Source: Lysobacter enzymogenes (GTDB taxonomy: Bacteria; Pseudomonadota; Gammaproteobacteria; Xanthomonadales; Xanthomonadaceae). Taken from it: 64,000 bases of DNA. The position numbers and the translations under genes were made by a program. The first letter of the stretch is position 1, and every line of letters begins with the position of its first letter. Shown in pieces: positions 1 to 9,430 of this stretch. The notes beneath the pieces are model-generated. The model was not told the DNA's origin and searched no databases. It saw only the letters and a list, made by a program, of their open reading frames with translations. Location of the stretch: NCBI RefSeq assembly GCF_900106525.1, contig NZ_FNOG01000001.1, forward strand, positions 572,128 to 636,127, given 5' to 3'.

Positions 1-22
1 GACGCGGCGAAACCTACCTATC

Positions 23-123
23 GTCATTCCCGCGAAGGCGGGCTCTGCTTTACTTCGGCGAAGCCGAACATCCAGGGCTTTATCGCGGCATGATCCTGAA
101 GCCTCTGGATGTTCGGCTTCGCC
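23..123. repeat. composite palindromic repeat
   Basis: A short palindrome (gtcattcccgcgaaggcggg) is followed by a perfect 19-bp inverted repeat, 57-75 against 105-123, enclosing a 29-nt loop. This fits the interspersed REP-like elements seen elsewhere in the window and lies just past the 3' end of the DUF2785 gene. It could act as a transcript-stabilising 3' hairpin for that gene; that role is inference. Confidence 0.6.
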
Positions 124-146
124 GCCGCCGCGCCAAACTCCGCGAT

Positions 147-1028
147 TCAATCCAGGCGCTTCAACGCCTCCTCGACCGCGGCCCCCAGCGCGCGGATCTG
201 CGCGTCCTCGCTGCGCCCGGCCAGCCAATGCACCTGCAGCAAGAACGCGCGCAGATCGTGGCGGCGGCCCAGCCAGCCGGCGTAATCGCTGCGGTCCAGC
301 GCGCCGACCTTGGCGGCGAGCGCGGTGACCCAGGCCTGCCAACGCTCGGCCGGCCACTGCGCATGCGCGGCGGCGGCCAACAGCGGCCGCGCCAACCGTT
401 CGGGTTCGCCGAACACGTAGGCGTGGCCGGAGGCGGGCACCGCCTGGGTCGCGATCGCGGCGATGAGGCGCTGCTGCTGCGCCGGCTCCAGCGCCGGATT
501 CAGGCTCAGCTGCAACAGCCAGTCGGCGCCGTGGGCGACGCCGTGGCGCCAGCCGTCGCGCGGGTCGTAGCCGCGGTAGTCGCGCACCGATTCCAGGTAC
601 GCCGCGGCGCGCTCGACCATCGCCGCGCGCTCGTCGCCGCGCATCCACGGCGCGATGCGGTCGGTGCGCGCGATTTCGGACAAGGCCAGCGCGGCGAACG
701 GCCGGGCGAAGCCGTCGGCGTCGGCGCGGTCGAGCGTGGCGTACAGCGACTCGCGCAGGCTGCGCAGCGTCGTCGGGTCGAAGTCGCCGGCACGCAGCCA
801 CTGGCTCAGCGCTTCGAAGGCGATGCCGTCGCGCAGTTCCGGATCGGGATCGGACAGGCAGGCGAGCAGCGCCTGCGCCAGCGCGGGCTTGGCGGCGGTG
901 TCGGGCAGGGCGAACCGCTGCGCTTTGAGTTCGCGCAGCGCCGCGGCGTCGTAGCCGGCGGGCGGGCAGGGTGCGGCGAACAGCGGCGTCGCCAGCAGGC
1001 ACAGGCTCAGCGGCAGGGCACGGCGCAT
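147..1028 (-). CDS. DUF2785 family secreted protein
   Basis: The 293-residue protein starts with a Sec signal peptide (about residues 1-18, hydrophobic core followed by an AFA-like cleavage site). The mature part is alpha-helical and carries the DGWRHGVAHGADWL block in its middle, which is typical of DUF2785 proteins. The family has no assigned reaction; the conserved His and Asp residues of this block could form an active or metal site, but that is a guess. The start is supported by a gggga ribosome-binding sequence. The gene lies downstream of valS on the same strand, but a terminator hairpin sits between them, so it probably has its own promoter or depends on read-through. Confidence 0.8.
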   Translation of the reverse strand: MRRALPLSLCLLATPLFAAPCPPAGYDAAALRELKAQRFALPDTAAKPALAQALLACLSDPDPELRDGIAFEALSQWLRAGDFDPTTLRSLRESLYATLDRADADGFARPFAALALSEIARTDRIAPWMRGDERAAMVERAAAYLESVRDYRGYDPRDGWRHGVAHGADWLLQLSLNPALEPAQQQRLIAAIATQAVPASGHAYVFGEPERLARPLLAAAAHAQWPAERWQAWVTALAAKVGALDRSDYAGWLGRRHDLRAFLLQVHWLAGRSEDAQIRALGAAVEEALKRLD

Positions 1029-1043
1029 CGGAAGTCCCCAACG

Positions 1044-1076
1044 AAAAACGGCGGCCCAGACTAGGCCGCCGTTTTC
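1044..1076 (-). terminator. valS intrinsic terminator
   Basis: Perfect 12-bp inverted repeat (1045-1056 with 64-75 of the same kilobase, loop cagacta) whose arms end in A and T runs. Read on the minus strand it is a GC stem followed by a T-run, as expected at the end of the valS transcript. It ends only about 16 bases before the DUF2785 start codon, so it also occupies that gene's 5' region. The symmetric A/T flanks mean it could work in both directions. Confidence 0.7.
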
Positions 1077-1260
1077 GTATGCCGCAAGAGCCGCCTGGGT
1101 CGCGCCTGGCGACGCAAGCGGCCCTTTCGCACCCAGGCCGGCTTTGGCTCAAGCCGGCTTGCGCTCAGACCCGCTTGCGCTCAGGCCAACGCGTACTCAG
1201 TCCGGCTTGAGCCCGGACCAAGCAAGGCTCAGTCCGGCTCGCACCCGCACCAACCAGCGC
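1077..1260. repeat. degenerate short direct repeats after valS
   Basis: This gap holds several imperfect copies of a unit resembling ccggcttgcgctcag (about 1140-1240), alternating with cagtccggcttgagc. No ORF in either direction looks like a gene. The copies are too diverged to define a period. They probably belong to the general intergenic repeat background of this genome. Confidence 0.35.
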
Positions 1261-4026
1261 TCAATCCAGCTTCGCGCGCTGGCTCTTGAGCTCGTCCAGC
1301 ATCCCGGTCCAATCGACCAGACGCTTGCGCTCCTGCTCGACCACCGCCGCCGGCGCGTTCTGCACGAAGGTGTCGCTGGACAGCTTGGCGCGGGCCTTGG
1401 CGATCTCGCTGTCGACGTTCTTGATCGCCTTGTCCAGGCGCACGCGTTCGGCGTCGAGCTTGTCCGCCGGCAGCGGCACCAGCAAGGTCAGCTCGCCGAC
1501 CACCGCCGGCGCGGCCGGCGGCGCCGAGGCGGCGTCCTCGACGAATTCGATCCGGTCGAGCTTGGTCAGGAACTTGAGCGAGGCGTCGAAGCGCGCGGCG
1601 CGTTCGCGGTCGGAGCCGTCGCCCTTGGCCAGCAGCAGCGAGACCTGGTCCGACGGCTTGACGTTGAGCTCGCTGCGCACCTTGCGCAGCGCCGAGACCA
1701 TCGCCTTGAGCCATTCCACGTCGCCTTCGGCCTGGGCGAAATCGCCCTGCGCTTCGCCGGCGCGCGGATACGGCCGCAGCATCACCGTGGTTTCGGCGAT
1801 GCCCAGCTTCGGCGCGATCTGCTGCCACAGCTCGTCGGTCACGAACGGAATCAGCGGATGCAGCAGCGACAGCAGGCGCTCGAGCACGTACAGCAGGGTG
1901 TGGCGGGTGCTGTCGGCGGCGGCGCGGTCCTCGCCCTGCAGCGCCGGCTTGGCCAGTTCGACGAACCAGTCGCAGTAGGCGTTCCAGGCGAATTCGTACA
2001 GGCACTGGGTCAGCAGGTCGAAGCGGTAAGCGGTGAAGTGCTCGGCGGCTTCGGTCGCGGTCTTGTCCAGGCGCGCGAGGATCCAGCGCTCGGCGTCGGT
2101 CTTGGGCTGCGGCGCGCCGCTGAAGCTGGCGCCGTCGGTGTTCATCAGCACGAAGCGGGTGGCGTTCCACAGCTTGTTGCAGAAGTTCTTGTAGCCCTCG
2201 GCGCGGCCGAGGTCGAACTTGATGTCGCGGCCGTGGGTGGCCAGCGCGGCGATGGTGAAGCGCAGCGCGTCGGCGCCGAAGGCCGGGATGCCTTCGGGGA
2301 ATTCCTTGCGCGTGGCCTTCTCGATCTTCTCGGCCATCTTCGGCTGCATCAGGCCCGAGGTGCGCTTGGCGACCAGTTCGTCCAGGGTGATGCCGTCGAT
2401 CAGGTCCAGCGGGTCGAGCACGTTGCCCTTGGACTTGGACATCTTCTGCCCGTCCTTGTCGCGCACCAGGCCGTGGATGTAGACGTCCTTGAACGGCACC
2501 TCGCCGGTGAAGTGGTCGGTCAGCATGATCATGCGGGCGACCCAGAAGAAGATGATGTCGAAGCCGGTGACCAACACGCTGCTCGGCAGGTAGCGCTCAT
2601 AGCCGCGTGCGCCCATCGCCGCTTCGTTCGGCCAGCCCATGGTGCTGAACGGCCACAGGCCGGAGGAGAACCAAGTCTCCAGCACGTCGTTGTCCTGGCG
2701 CAGCGCGACGTCGGCGCCGAGCCCAGCGCGCGCGCGCGCGTCGGCTTCGTCGCGGCCCACGTAGGCTTTGCCGGCCTCGTCGTACCACGCCGGAATGCGG
2801 TGGCCCCACCACAGCTGGCGGCTGATGCACCAATCCTGGATGTTCTCCATCCAGTGGCGATAGGTGTTGATCCAGTTGCCCGGAACGAAGCGCACCTCGC
2901 CCTGCTCGACCAGTGCCAGGCCGCGCGCGGCCAGGCCGTCCATCTTCACGAACCACTGGTCGGTCAGGTACGGCTCGATCACCTGGTTGGTGCGGTCGCC
3001 GCGCGGCACCTGCAGCTTGTGGTCCTTGGTTTCGACCAACAGGCCCAGCGCTTCCAGATCGGCGAGCACGGCCTTGCGCGCTTCGAACCGGTCCAGGCCG
3101 ACGTACTTGGCCGGCGCGTTGTCGTTGACCTTCGCCTCGGGGGTGAAGATGTTGATCAGCGGCAGCTCGTGGCGCTGGCCCACCGCGTAGTCGTTGAAGT
3201 CGTGCGCCGGGGTGACCTTGACCACGCCGGTGCCGAACTCGCGGTCGACGTAGGCGTCGGCGATGACCGGAATTTCGCGCTCGCTCAGCGGCAGCTTGAC
3301 GGTCTTGCCGATCAGGTGCTGATAGCGCTCATCGTCCGGATGGACCATCACCGCGGTGTCGCCGAGCATGGTTTCCGGGCGCGTGGTGGCGACTACGAGC
3401 GTGGCGCTGCCGTCGGCGAGCGGGTAGCTGATCGACCACAGGAAGCCGTTCTCTTCCTCGTTGACGACTTCCAGGTCCGAGATCGCGGTCTTCAGCACCG
3501 GATCCCAGTTGACCAGGCGCTGGCCGCGGTAGATCAGGCCTTGCTCGTGCATGCGCACGAAGGCCTCGACCACCGCGGTGGAGGCGATCGGATCCATCGT
3601 GAACACCGAGCGCGACCAGTCGCCCGACGCGCCCAGGCGGCGCATCTGCCGCTCGATCACGCCGCCGGAATGCTGCTTCCACTCCCACACCTTCTCGATG
3701 AAGCCCTCGCGGCCCAGGCCGTCGCGGGTCAGGCCTTCCTGGCCGAGGTTGCGCGCCACCACCATCTCGGTGGCGATGCCGGCGTGGTCGGTGCCCATCT
3801 GCCACAGCGCGTCGCAGCCGAGCATGCGGTGATAGCGGATCAGCGCGTCCTGCAGGGTGTGCTGGAACGCGTGGCCCATGTGCAGGGTGCCGGTGACGTT
3901 CGGCGGCGGCAGCAGGATGGTGTAGGCCGGGCCCTCGCCGCGCGGCTTGAATACGCCGCTGCTTTCCCACTGTTCGTACAGGCGGGCTTCGAACTGTTTG
4001 GGATCGTAGCTGGAGTCGAGGGACAT
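1261..4026 (-). CDS. valS: valine--tRNA ligase
   Basis: Cytoplasmic class I aminoacyl-tRNA synthetase that charges tRNA-Val with valine using ATP and edits mischarged threonine. The 921-residue length is normal for proteobacterial ValRS. The HIGH signature appears as HMGH within [13 protein letters not shown] near residue 45, and KMSKS is at residues 528-532. The connective editing insertion lies between them. The C-terminal 70 residues form the usual tRNA-binding coiled coil, rich in Arg, Lys and Leu. It is the last gene of pepA-holC-valS, 123 bases after holC, and ends in the terminator at 1044-1076. Confidence 0.98.
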   Translation of the reverse strand: MSLDSSYDPKQFEARLYEQWESSGVFKPRGEGPAYTILLPPPNVTGTLHMGHAFQHTLQDALIRYHRMLGCDALWQMGTDHAGIATEMVVARNLGQEGLTRDGLGREGFIEKVWEWKQHSGGVIERQMRRLGASGDWSRSVFTMDPIASTAVVEAFVRMHEQGLIYRGQRLVNWDPVLKTAISDLEVVNEEENGFLWSISYPLADGSATLVVATTRPETMLGDTAVMVHPDDERYQHLIGKTVKLPLSEREIPVIADAYVDREFGTGVVKVTPAHDFNDYAVGQRHELPLINIFTPEAKVNDNAPAKYVGLDRFEARKAVLADLEALGLLVETKDHKLQVPRGDRTNQVIEPYLTDQWFVKMDGLAARGLALVEQGEVRFVPGNWINTYRHWMENIQDWCISRQLWWGHRIPAWYDEAGKAYVGRDEADARARAGLGADVALRQDNDVLETWFSSGLWPFSTMGWPNEAAMGARGYERYLPSSVLVTGFDIIFFWVARMIMLTDHFTGEVPFKDVYIHGLVRDKDGQKMSKSKGNVLDPLDLIDGITLDELVAKRTSGLMQPKMAEKIEKATRKEFPEGIPAFGADALRFTIAALATHGRDIKFDLGRAEGYKNFCNKLWNATRFVLMNTDGASFSGAPQPKTDAERWILARLDKTATEAAEHFTAYRFDLLTQCLYEFAWNAYCDWFVELAKPALQGEDRAAADSTRHTLLYVLERLLSLLHPLIPFVTDELWQQIAPKLGIAETTVMLRPYPRAGEAQGDFAQAEGDVEWLKAMVSALRKVRSELNVKPSDQVSLLLAKGDGSDRERAARFDASLKFLTKLDRIEFVEDAASAPPAAPAVVGELTLLVPLPADKLDAERVRLDKAIKNVDSEIAKARAKLSSDTFVQNAPAAVVEQERKRLVDWTGMLDELKSQRAKLD

Positions 4027-4149
4027 AGGTCGGGGATCGGAATTGAGGAATAGGAAAACGGGTGGTGCGTCTGCCGGAACATGGGGGCGATGCGGGCGCA
4101 GCGAAACCGGCCCCGCCGGTCGCCTGTTCCCGAGCGCCCGGTCCCGGCG

Positions 4150-4575
4150 TTACATATCGTGCTTGTTGAGCTGCAGGCCGCGCGCCTGATACTGCTTCCA
4201 GCGCTCGCGCAGCGGGCCGCGCGCGCTGTCGTCGGCGGGCACCACTTCCAGCACGCGCTCGAAGCCGTCGGCCACCGCCGCGTCGCGCAGGTTGATCACC
4301 AACGGACGCAGCGCGGTATCGCTGTCGGGCGCGGCGATCAGCACTTCGGCCTCGTCCTCGTCCTCATCCAGGCCGGCGATCTGGTGCGGGATGTAGGCGT
4401 CCTCGCCCATGTCCCAGAGCAGGTCGTCGAGCTGCTCGGCCTGCTCGGCGCTGCGCGCCAGGATCAGGGTCGGCAGATTGGCGGCGTGGGCCTTGCGCGC
4501 CAGCTCGCAGACCAACCGCAGCGGTTCTTCTTTGAAGCGCGGCGATTGGATGAGATAGAAGTCGGCGCGGGCCAT
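4150..4575 (-). CDS. holC: DNA polymerase III chi subunit
   Basis: HolC is the accessory subunit that links the clamp loader to single-strand binding protein during replication. The 141-residue protein matches the family in length and in its N-terminal strand (ARADFYLI), the CELARKAHAANLPTLILA helix-strand unit and the LDDLLWDMGEDAYIPH segment. Its position between pepA and valS is the classical gammaproteobacterial arrangement and supports the call. The flanking gaps (4027-4149, 4576-4686) contain purine-rich gaatagg and ggggaa tracts but no gene. Confidence 0.93.
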   Translation of the reverse strand: MARADFYLIQSPRFKEEPLRLVCELARKAHAANLPTLILARSAEQAEQLDDLLWDMGEDAYIPHQIAGLDEDEDEAEVLIAAPDSDTALRPLVINLRDAAVADGFERVLEVVPADDSARGPLRERWKQYQARGLQLNKHDM

Positions 4576-4686
4576 GACGTTGGGAACCGGAAGTGAGGGG
4601 GAATAAGGGGAACGGGGAGCGGGGTGAGGAATGCGACCGCCATTGCCCGCGCCCCCGGTTTCCCTTTAGTCCCTAGCGCGATCGCA

Positions 4687-6153
4687 TCAACCGCGCTCGA
4701 GCAGCCACTGCGACAGCAGGCCGACCGGTCGGCCGGTGGCCAGGCCGCGCTTGCCTTCTTCGTTGGAGACGCCGGCGATGTCCAGATGCGCCCAGCGCTG
4801 GCCTTCGGTGAAGCGGGCCAGGAAGCAGCCGGCGGTGATCGCGCCGGCCCAGCGGCCGCCGATGTTGTAGACGTCGGCGAAGGTCGATTCGAGCTGGGTC
4901 TGGTATTCGTCCCACAGCGGCAGGCGCCAGGCGCGGTCGAACACCTGCTCGCCGGCGCCGAGCAGCTCGGCGGCGAGGTCGTCGTCCTTGCTCATCAGGC
5001 CGCTGGCGAACTTGCCCAGGGCGACCACGCAGGCGCCGGTGAGGGTGGCCACGTCGAGCAGGGCCTGCGGCTCGAAACGCTGCGCATAGGTCAGCGCGTC
5101 GCACAGGATCAGGCGGCCCTCGGCGTCGGTGTTGCCGACTTCGATGGTCTTGCCGGACATGCTGGTGAGCACGTCGGACGGGCGGTAGGCGTCGGCGTCG
5201 GGCATGTTCTCCACCGCCGGCACGATCACCACCAGGTTGATCGGCAACTGCATGCCGACCGCCGACACGAACGCGCCCAGCACCGAGGCCGCGCCGCACA
5301 TGTCGAACTTCATCTCCTCGATGCCGCCCTGGACCTTGAGGTTGATGCCGCCGGTGTCGAAGGTGATGCCCTTGCCGACCAGCACATAGGGCTTGGCGTC
5401 GCCGCCGTTGTTGTACTTCAGCACGATCAGCTTGGGCGGATTGGCCGAGCCGCGCGCCACCGCGAGCAGCGAGCCCATGCCCAGTTCCTGCATCTGCGCG
5501 CGGTCGAGCACGTCGCACTCGGTGTTGGCGAAGCGGCCTGCGAATTCGGTCGCCTGCTGGGCCAGGTAGGCCGGGTTGCAGACGTTCGGCGGCAGGTTGC
5601 CGAGCTCGCGCGCGAACTGCACGCCGGCGGCGATGGCCTGGCCCTGGGCCAGCGCGGCGGCGTCGGAGCCGCTGATCGAGAGCTTGCGCAGGCCGGGCTC
5701 GTCCTTCTTCTTGCCGAGCGTGGCGGTGTAGCGGTAGCAGGCGTGGTCGGCGGCGATGGCGGCCTGGCGGATCGCCCAGGCGGCGTCGCGGCCGGCCACG
5801 GGCTCTTCGCTGAGGGTCAGCAGCGCGTGCGCGACCGGGCCGGCCTTGAGCGCGCGGGCCGCATCGCCCACCGCCTTGAGGTACTGGGCCACGCCGAACT
5901 TGCCCGGCTCGCCCAGGCCCACCACCAGCACGCGCGGCGAAGCCACGCCGCGCACGTCGTGCAGCAGCGCGGTCTTGCCGGTCTTGCCGCTGATGTCGCC
6001 GCGCTCCAGCAGCACGGTCAGGCGGCCGCCGCTGGCTTCATCCAGCGTTCGCGCAGCAGCGGTCAGGGTCTTGTCGGCGAAGGCGCCTACCACGACGCAA
6101 TCGGTTTGGGCGGCGGCCGCAGCGTCGCGGTTCAGGTCGAATTCGAGGGTCAT
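4687..6153 (-). CDS. pepA: leucyl aminopeptidase PepA
   Basis: M17 family zinc or manganese aminopeptidase of the cytosol, which removes N-terminal residues from peptides; in E. coli PepA also binds DNA and assists Xer recombination. The NTDAEGRL signature is present, as are the metal-ligand segments [11 protein letters not shown] and MKFDMCGA. The frame is open back to 6231, but the ATG at 6153 ([10 protein letters not shown]) gives the normal family N terminus and about 488 residues, so it is preferred. It is the first gene of pepA-holC-valS and is divergent from lptF across a 288-bp gap. A xerD gene lies about 3 kb away. Confidence 0.96.
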   Translation of the reverse strand: MTLEFDLNRDAAAAAQTDCVVVGAFADKTLTAAARTLDEASGGRLTVLLERGDISGKTGKTALLHDVRGVASPRVLVVGLGEPGKFGVAQYLKAVGDAARALKAGPVAHALLTLSEEPVAGRDAAWAIRQAAIAADHACYRYTATLGKKKDEPGLRKLSISGSDAAALAQGQAIAAGVQFARELGNLPPNVCNPAYLAQQATEFAGRFANTECDVLDRAQMQELGMGSLLAVARGSANPPKLIVLKYNNGGDAKPYVLVGKGITFDTGGINLKVQGGIEEMKFDMCGAASVLGAFVSAVGMQLPINLVVIVPAVENMPDADAYRPSDVLTSMSGKTIEVGNTDAEGRLILCDALTYAQRFEPQALLDVATLTGACVVALGKFASGLMSKDDDLAAELLGAGEQVFDRAWRLPLWDEYQTQLESTFADVYNIGGRWAGAITAGCFLARFTEGQRWAHLDIAGVSNEEGKRGLATGRPVGLLSQWLLERG

Positions 6154-6441
6154 CCAACAGATTCCCGAGCAGATAGGTAGGTGAGTACGTACAATCGTCC
6201 GGCTGTGCCGGGGCCGATCCTGAGAACGCATGCCCTGCGGGCGGAACGCGGAACCGGCGGAAGGCCGGCGACGCGGAGTGCGGAAGGAATCGCGACCGGG
6301 GCCAGGCCCGCCTGAGTATTCCGGAGCCGGATCCGACCGGCCTCCGGGCGACGAGGGCAGGCCCGCCGTCGAACGAACTCCCGAGTTTAAAGCAAGCCCG
6401 CCCGATGCCGAAGCCCATTCCGAAGCGCGCCCTCACGCCTC

Positions 6442-7524
6442 ATGCAGAAGCTTGACCGATACCTGACCGGCGAATTCGCCCAGGCGATCTTCGCCACCCT
6501 GGTGGTGTTGCTGATCGTCTGCGTCGGCGGCGCGTTCACCGATGTGCTCGAAGACATCGCCAAGGGCAAGGTGCCGGCCGGGCTGATGCTGATCCAGCTG
6601 GGCCTGGTCCTTATCAAGTGGCTGCCGCTGATCCTGCCGCTGGCGCTGATGCTGGGCCTGATGCTGGGCATGGGCCGGCTGTACCGCGATTCGGAGATGC
6701 CGGTGATCGCCTCGGTCGGCGTCGGCCCGCGCCGGCTGCTCAAGCCGCTGCTGCTGGTGGCCGGGCCGATCGTGCTGGTGGTCGGCGCCTGCTCGCTGTG
6801 GCTGGGCCCCTGGGCCGACCGCTCCTCGCGCGAAATGATCAACGAGGCCAACCGCAGCCTGGTGGTGGCGGGCCTGGAGCCGGGCGCCTTCACCGGCCTG
6901 CCCAACGGTGGCGGGGTGATCTACGTCGGCGGCATGTCCAACGACGGCAAGAGCTTCGATCGGGTCTTCATCTACCGCAACAAGCCCGACCGGCGCGACA
7001 TCACCACCTCCAAGACCGGGCGCTTGACCGTCGACGCCAGCGGCGAGCGCTACCTGACCCTGGACGACGGCTTCGAGGTCGAAGGCCCGGCCAACGGCGA
7101 CCTCAACTACCGGCTGATGCGCTACAAGCGCAACGACGTGCTGCTGCCGGCCAACGAGGATCGCTACGATCCGAAATCGCCGGAAATGCTGACCACCCTG
7201 CAACTGGTCGGCGATCCGCGCCCGGAAGCCTGGGCCCAGCTCAACTACCGCCTGACCCCGCCGCTGCTGGCGCTGGCCTTCGCCCTGCTGGCGATCCCGC
7301 TGGCGCGCAGCACCCCGCGCCAGGCCCGCTACGGCAGCATGCTGATCGGCTTCCTGGCCTACCTGATCGGTTTCAACTTCATGATGATGGGCACCGGCTG
7401 GCTCGAGGACGGCAAGATTCCGAGCCTGCTCGGCCTGTGGTGGCTGAGCGTGCCGCTGCTGGCGGTGGCGCTGTGGATGTATTTGCGCGACGGCAGCCTG
7501 GGCCGGCGGAGGGCGGCGGCATGA
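6442..7524 (+). CDS. lptF: LPS export permease LptF
   Basis: Inner-membrane subunit of the LptB2FG ABC transporter that extracts lipopolysaccharide for transport to the outer membrane. The 360-residue protein has the YjgP/YjgQ architecture: an N-terminal amphipathic start (MQKLDRYLTGEF), three transmembrane helices in the first 110 residues, a periplasmic beta-jellyroll domain (about 130-260), and three C-terminal helices. Its stop overlaps the lptG start (ATGA at 7521-7524), indicating translational coupling. Divergence from pepA matches many gammaproteobacteria. Confidence 0.96.
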   Translation: MQKLDRYLTGEFAQAIFATLVVLLIVCVGGAFTDVLEDIAKGKVPAGLMLIQLGLVLIKWLPLILPLALMLGLMLGMGRLYRDSEMPVIASVGVGPRRLLKPLLLVAGPIVLVVGACSLWLGPWADRSSREMINEANRSLVVAGLEPGAFTGLPNGGGVIYVGGMSNDGKSFDRVFIYRNKPDRRDITTSKTGRLTVDASGERYLTLDDGFEVEGPANGDLNYRLMRYKRNDVLLPANEDRYDPKSPEMLTTLQLVGDPRPEAWAQLNYRLTPPLLALAFALLAIPLARSTPRQARYGSMLIGFLAYLIGFNFMMMGTGWLEDGKIPSLLGLWWLSVPLLAVALWMYLRDGSLGRRRAAA

Positions 7525-8621
7525 AGCCGTTCCCGAAGATCCACGACATCTACGTCGGCCGGGTGGTGCTGAGCACCGTGCTGCTGACCTGGTCGGTGCT
7601 GCTGGGCCTGGATTTCATGCTCAGCTTCGTCGGCGAGTTCGGCGACATCGGCAAGGGCCGCTACGGGATCATGCAGGCGCTGGCCTACATGGCCCTGACC
7701 GTGCCGCGCCGCGCCTACGCGCTGTTCCCCTACGCCTCGGTGGTGGGTTCGCTGATGGCGCTGGGCCAGTTGGCCTCGACCTCGGAGCTGACCGTGCTGC
7801 GCGCGGTCGGCCTGTCGCGGCGCCGGCTCAGCCTGGCGGTGGCCGGCGCGCTGACCCTGCTGACCCTGGCGATGGTGATCAACGGCGAGACCCTGGCGCC
7901 GGAGGCCCAGCGCCGCGCCGAAGGCCTCAAGACCGCGGCCAAGTCCAACAACCAGGTGGTGGCCGAGTACTCCGGCCTGTGGGCGCGCGAGGGCGATGTG
8001 ATCCTCGCCGCCAGCCAGGGCCAGGAGCGCAGCCAGGGCGCCGACCGCTGGCTGGAGCTGCGCAACGTCAACCTCTACCAGTTCGGCGCCGACGGCCGGC
8101 TGGCCTCGATCGCGGTGGCCGGCGTCGCCGAGCACCGCCCCGGCGGCTGGCTGCTGCGCGACGTCACCCGCACCACCTTCCACGAGAAATCGGCCGAGAA
8201 GAAGCACGTCGCCGAAGAGCGCTGGCAGTCCAAGCTCGACAGCTCGGCGCTGATGAGCGGCACCAACCGGCCGCGCTATCTCAGCGCCGCGGCCCTGCAC
8301 AAGGCGATCGAAGACCGCCAGCGCAACCAGCTCGACGCGGCCGAATTCGAAGCCCACTACTGGGGGCGCTGGTTCTATCCGCTCAACGTGCTGGCGCTGT
8401 GCCTGGCCGCGGTGCCGTTCGCGTTCGGCAGCCTGCGCAGCGGCGGCATGAGCAAGCGCTTGTTCATCGGCATCGTGTTCGCGCTGATGTTCTGGCTGCT
8501 GCAGAACCAGTTCGTCGAACTGGCCAAGGTGTTCCGCTTCGACTTCCGCCTGGCCTATCTGATGCCGACGGTGGTGATGCTGTCGGTGTCGGCGTTCTTG
8601 TTCCGACGACGGTCGGGCTAG
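7521..8621 (+). CDS. lptG: LPS export permease LptG
   Basis: Partner of LptF in the LptB2FG complex. The ATG at 7521 overlaps the lptF stop; the frame is open further upstream, but that part is only the shadow of lptF. The 366-residue protein starts KPFPKIHDIYVGRVVLSTVL, has three N-terminal helices, a periplasmic domain (about residues 120-270) and three C-terminal helices ending FLFRRRSG. The cytoplasmic coupling helix area (STSELTVLRAVGLSRRRL) fits the contact with the LptB ATPase, which is encoded elsewhere. Confidence 0.96.
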   Translation: MKPFPKIHDIYVGRVVLSTVLLTWSVLLGLDFMLSFVGEFGDIGKGRYGIMQALAYMALTVPRRAYALFPYASVVGSLMALGQLASTSELTVLRAVGLSRRRLSLAVAGALTLLTLAMVINGETLAPEAQRRAEGLKTAAKSNNQVVAEYSGLWAREGDVILAASQGQERSQGADRWLELRNVNLYQFGADGRLASIAVAGVAEHRPGGWLLRDVTRTTFHEKSAEKKHVAEERWQSKLDSSALMSGTNRPRYLSAAALHKAIEDRQRNQLDAAEFEAHYWGRWFYPLNVLALCLAAVPFAFGSLRSGGMSKRLFIGIVFALMFWLLQNQFVELAKVFRFDFRLAYLMPTVVMLSVSAFLFRRRSG

Positions 8622-8640
8622 CCGCTTTCTGCAGGCAGCT

Positions 8641-8777
8641 GCCTGTAGGAGCGGCGCGAGCCGCGACCGCGCCGCTTCGCCGGCCGGCGCGACTCCGGTT
8701 CCCGCGCAACGACGGATATCGCGGCTTGCGCCGCCGCTGAGGTTTCGCGGTCGCGGCTTGCGCCGCTCCTACAGGGG
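8641..8777. repeat. inverted pair of tgtaggagcggcgc elements
   Basis: A copy of cctgtaggagcggcgcgagc at 8642 faces a reverse-complement copy ending at about 8776. The central 80 bases contain further short palindromes. The same 26-29 bp core occurs at four other places in the window, so this is an interspersed REP-type element. It sits between the convergent lptG and RDD genes. Confidence 0.75.
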
Positions 8778-8805
8778 GCGGCCGGGAGCGCTGGCTGCGG
8801 TTCGG

Positions 8806-9285
8806 TCAAGGTTTGAGCTTGGGCTTGCGCACGGTGCGCGTGCCGCTGGCGCGGTCGTGCCAGGTCAGCCGGTCGCGGTCGAACCACGCCCACCAGAAGC
8901 CCAGGCCGCCGAGCAGCAGCGATAAGGTGCCGACGGCGTAGCGCAGCCACAGCGTCTTGCCGTCCGGTACGCCGCCGTCGGCGCCGACCACGTACAAGCG
9001 CCACGGCCGCATGCCCAGGGTCTGCCCGCCGCGGCGCCAGCTCAGCGTGGCGTAGCCGCCGGCGACCAGCCAGCACAGCGCCCATTCGACGAACCACCAC
9101 GCGGTCAGCGGGCGGATGTTTTCATGGGTGTCGTGCCCGGCGAGGGTGAACGACACCACCATGACCGCGCCGATCAGCATCCACAGCGCCAGCACCGGCA
9201 GGAAGTCGTACAGCAGCGAGAGCAGGCGCCAGCCGATCAGGGCGGTGGGGCGGTCGGGCGGTGCGGCGATGGCGGGTTCGGTCAT
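8806..9285 (-). CDS. RDD family membrane protein
   Basis: Integral inner-membrane protein of 159 residues. It shows the RDD pattern: a first helix beginning after GWRLLSLLYDFLPVLALWML (conserved Arg and Asp), a second helix around residues 85-105, the GGQTLGMRPWRLYV loop typical of the family, and a third helix near residue 135. RDD proteins have been proposed to be transporters, but this member has no known substrate. It lies between lptG and xerD on the opposite strand, an arrangement that does not reveal a function. Confidence 0.88.
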   Translation of the reverse strand: MTEPAIAAPPDRPTALIGWRLLSLLYDFLPVLALWMLIGAVMVVSFTLAGHDTHENIRPLTAWWFVEWALCWLVAGGYATLSWRRGGQTLGMRPWRLYVVGADGGVPDGKTLWLRYAVGTLSLLLGGLGFWWAWFDRDRLTWHDRASGTRTVRKPKLKP

Positions 9286-9301
9286 CGCGGCAGGATAAAG
9301 G

Positions 9302-9395
9302 CAGGAGATAGCGAATAGGAGTTAGGAGATAGCAAGAGCAACAGACGCCGGCGTCCTGCTCTTGCTATCTCCTAACTCCTATTCGCTACCTCCTG
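9302..9395. repeat. long AT-rich inverted repeat
   Basis: Arms of 39 bp (9302-9340 and 9357-9395) pair with one mismatch; the inner 31 bp pair perfectly. The 16-nt centre itself contains the palindrome gacgccggcgtc. The sequence (gaataggagttaggag and its complement) is much lower in GC than its surroundings. It lies between the divergent RDD gene and xerD, ending about 35 bp before the xerD start, so it must influence the 5' region of one or both genes. Short gaatagg tracts near holC resemble parts of it. Confidence 0.8.
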
Positions 9396-9430
9396 TTATC
9401 CGCTATGTCCTGTTGTTCTAAGCTCCCACC

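Noticed and set aside
1144-4053. A 969-codon open frame on the plus strand across valS
   Set aside because: It is antisense to a complete valyl-tRNA synthetase, has the His/Arg/Gln-rich composition of a high-GC shadow frame and matches no family.
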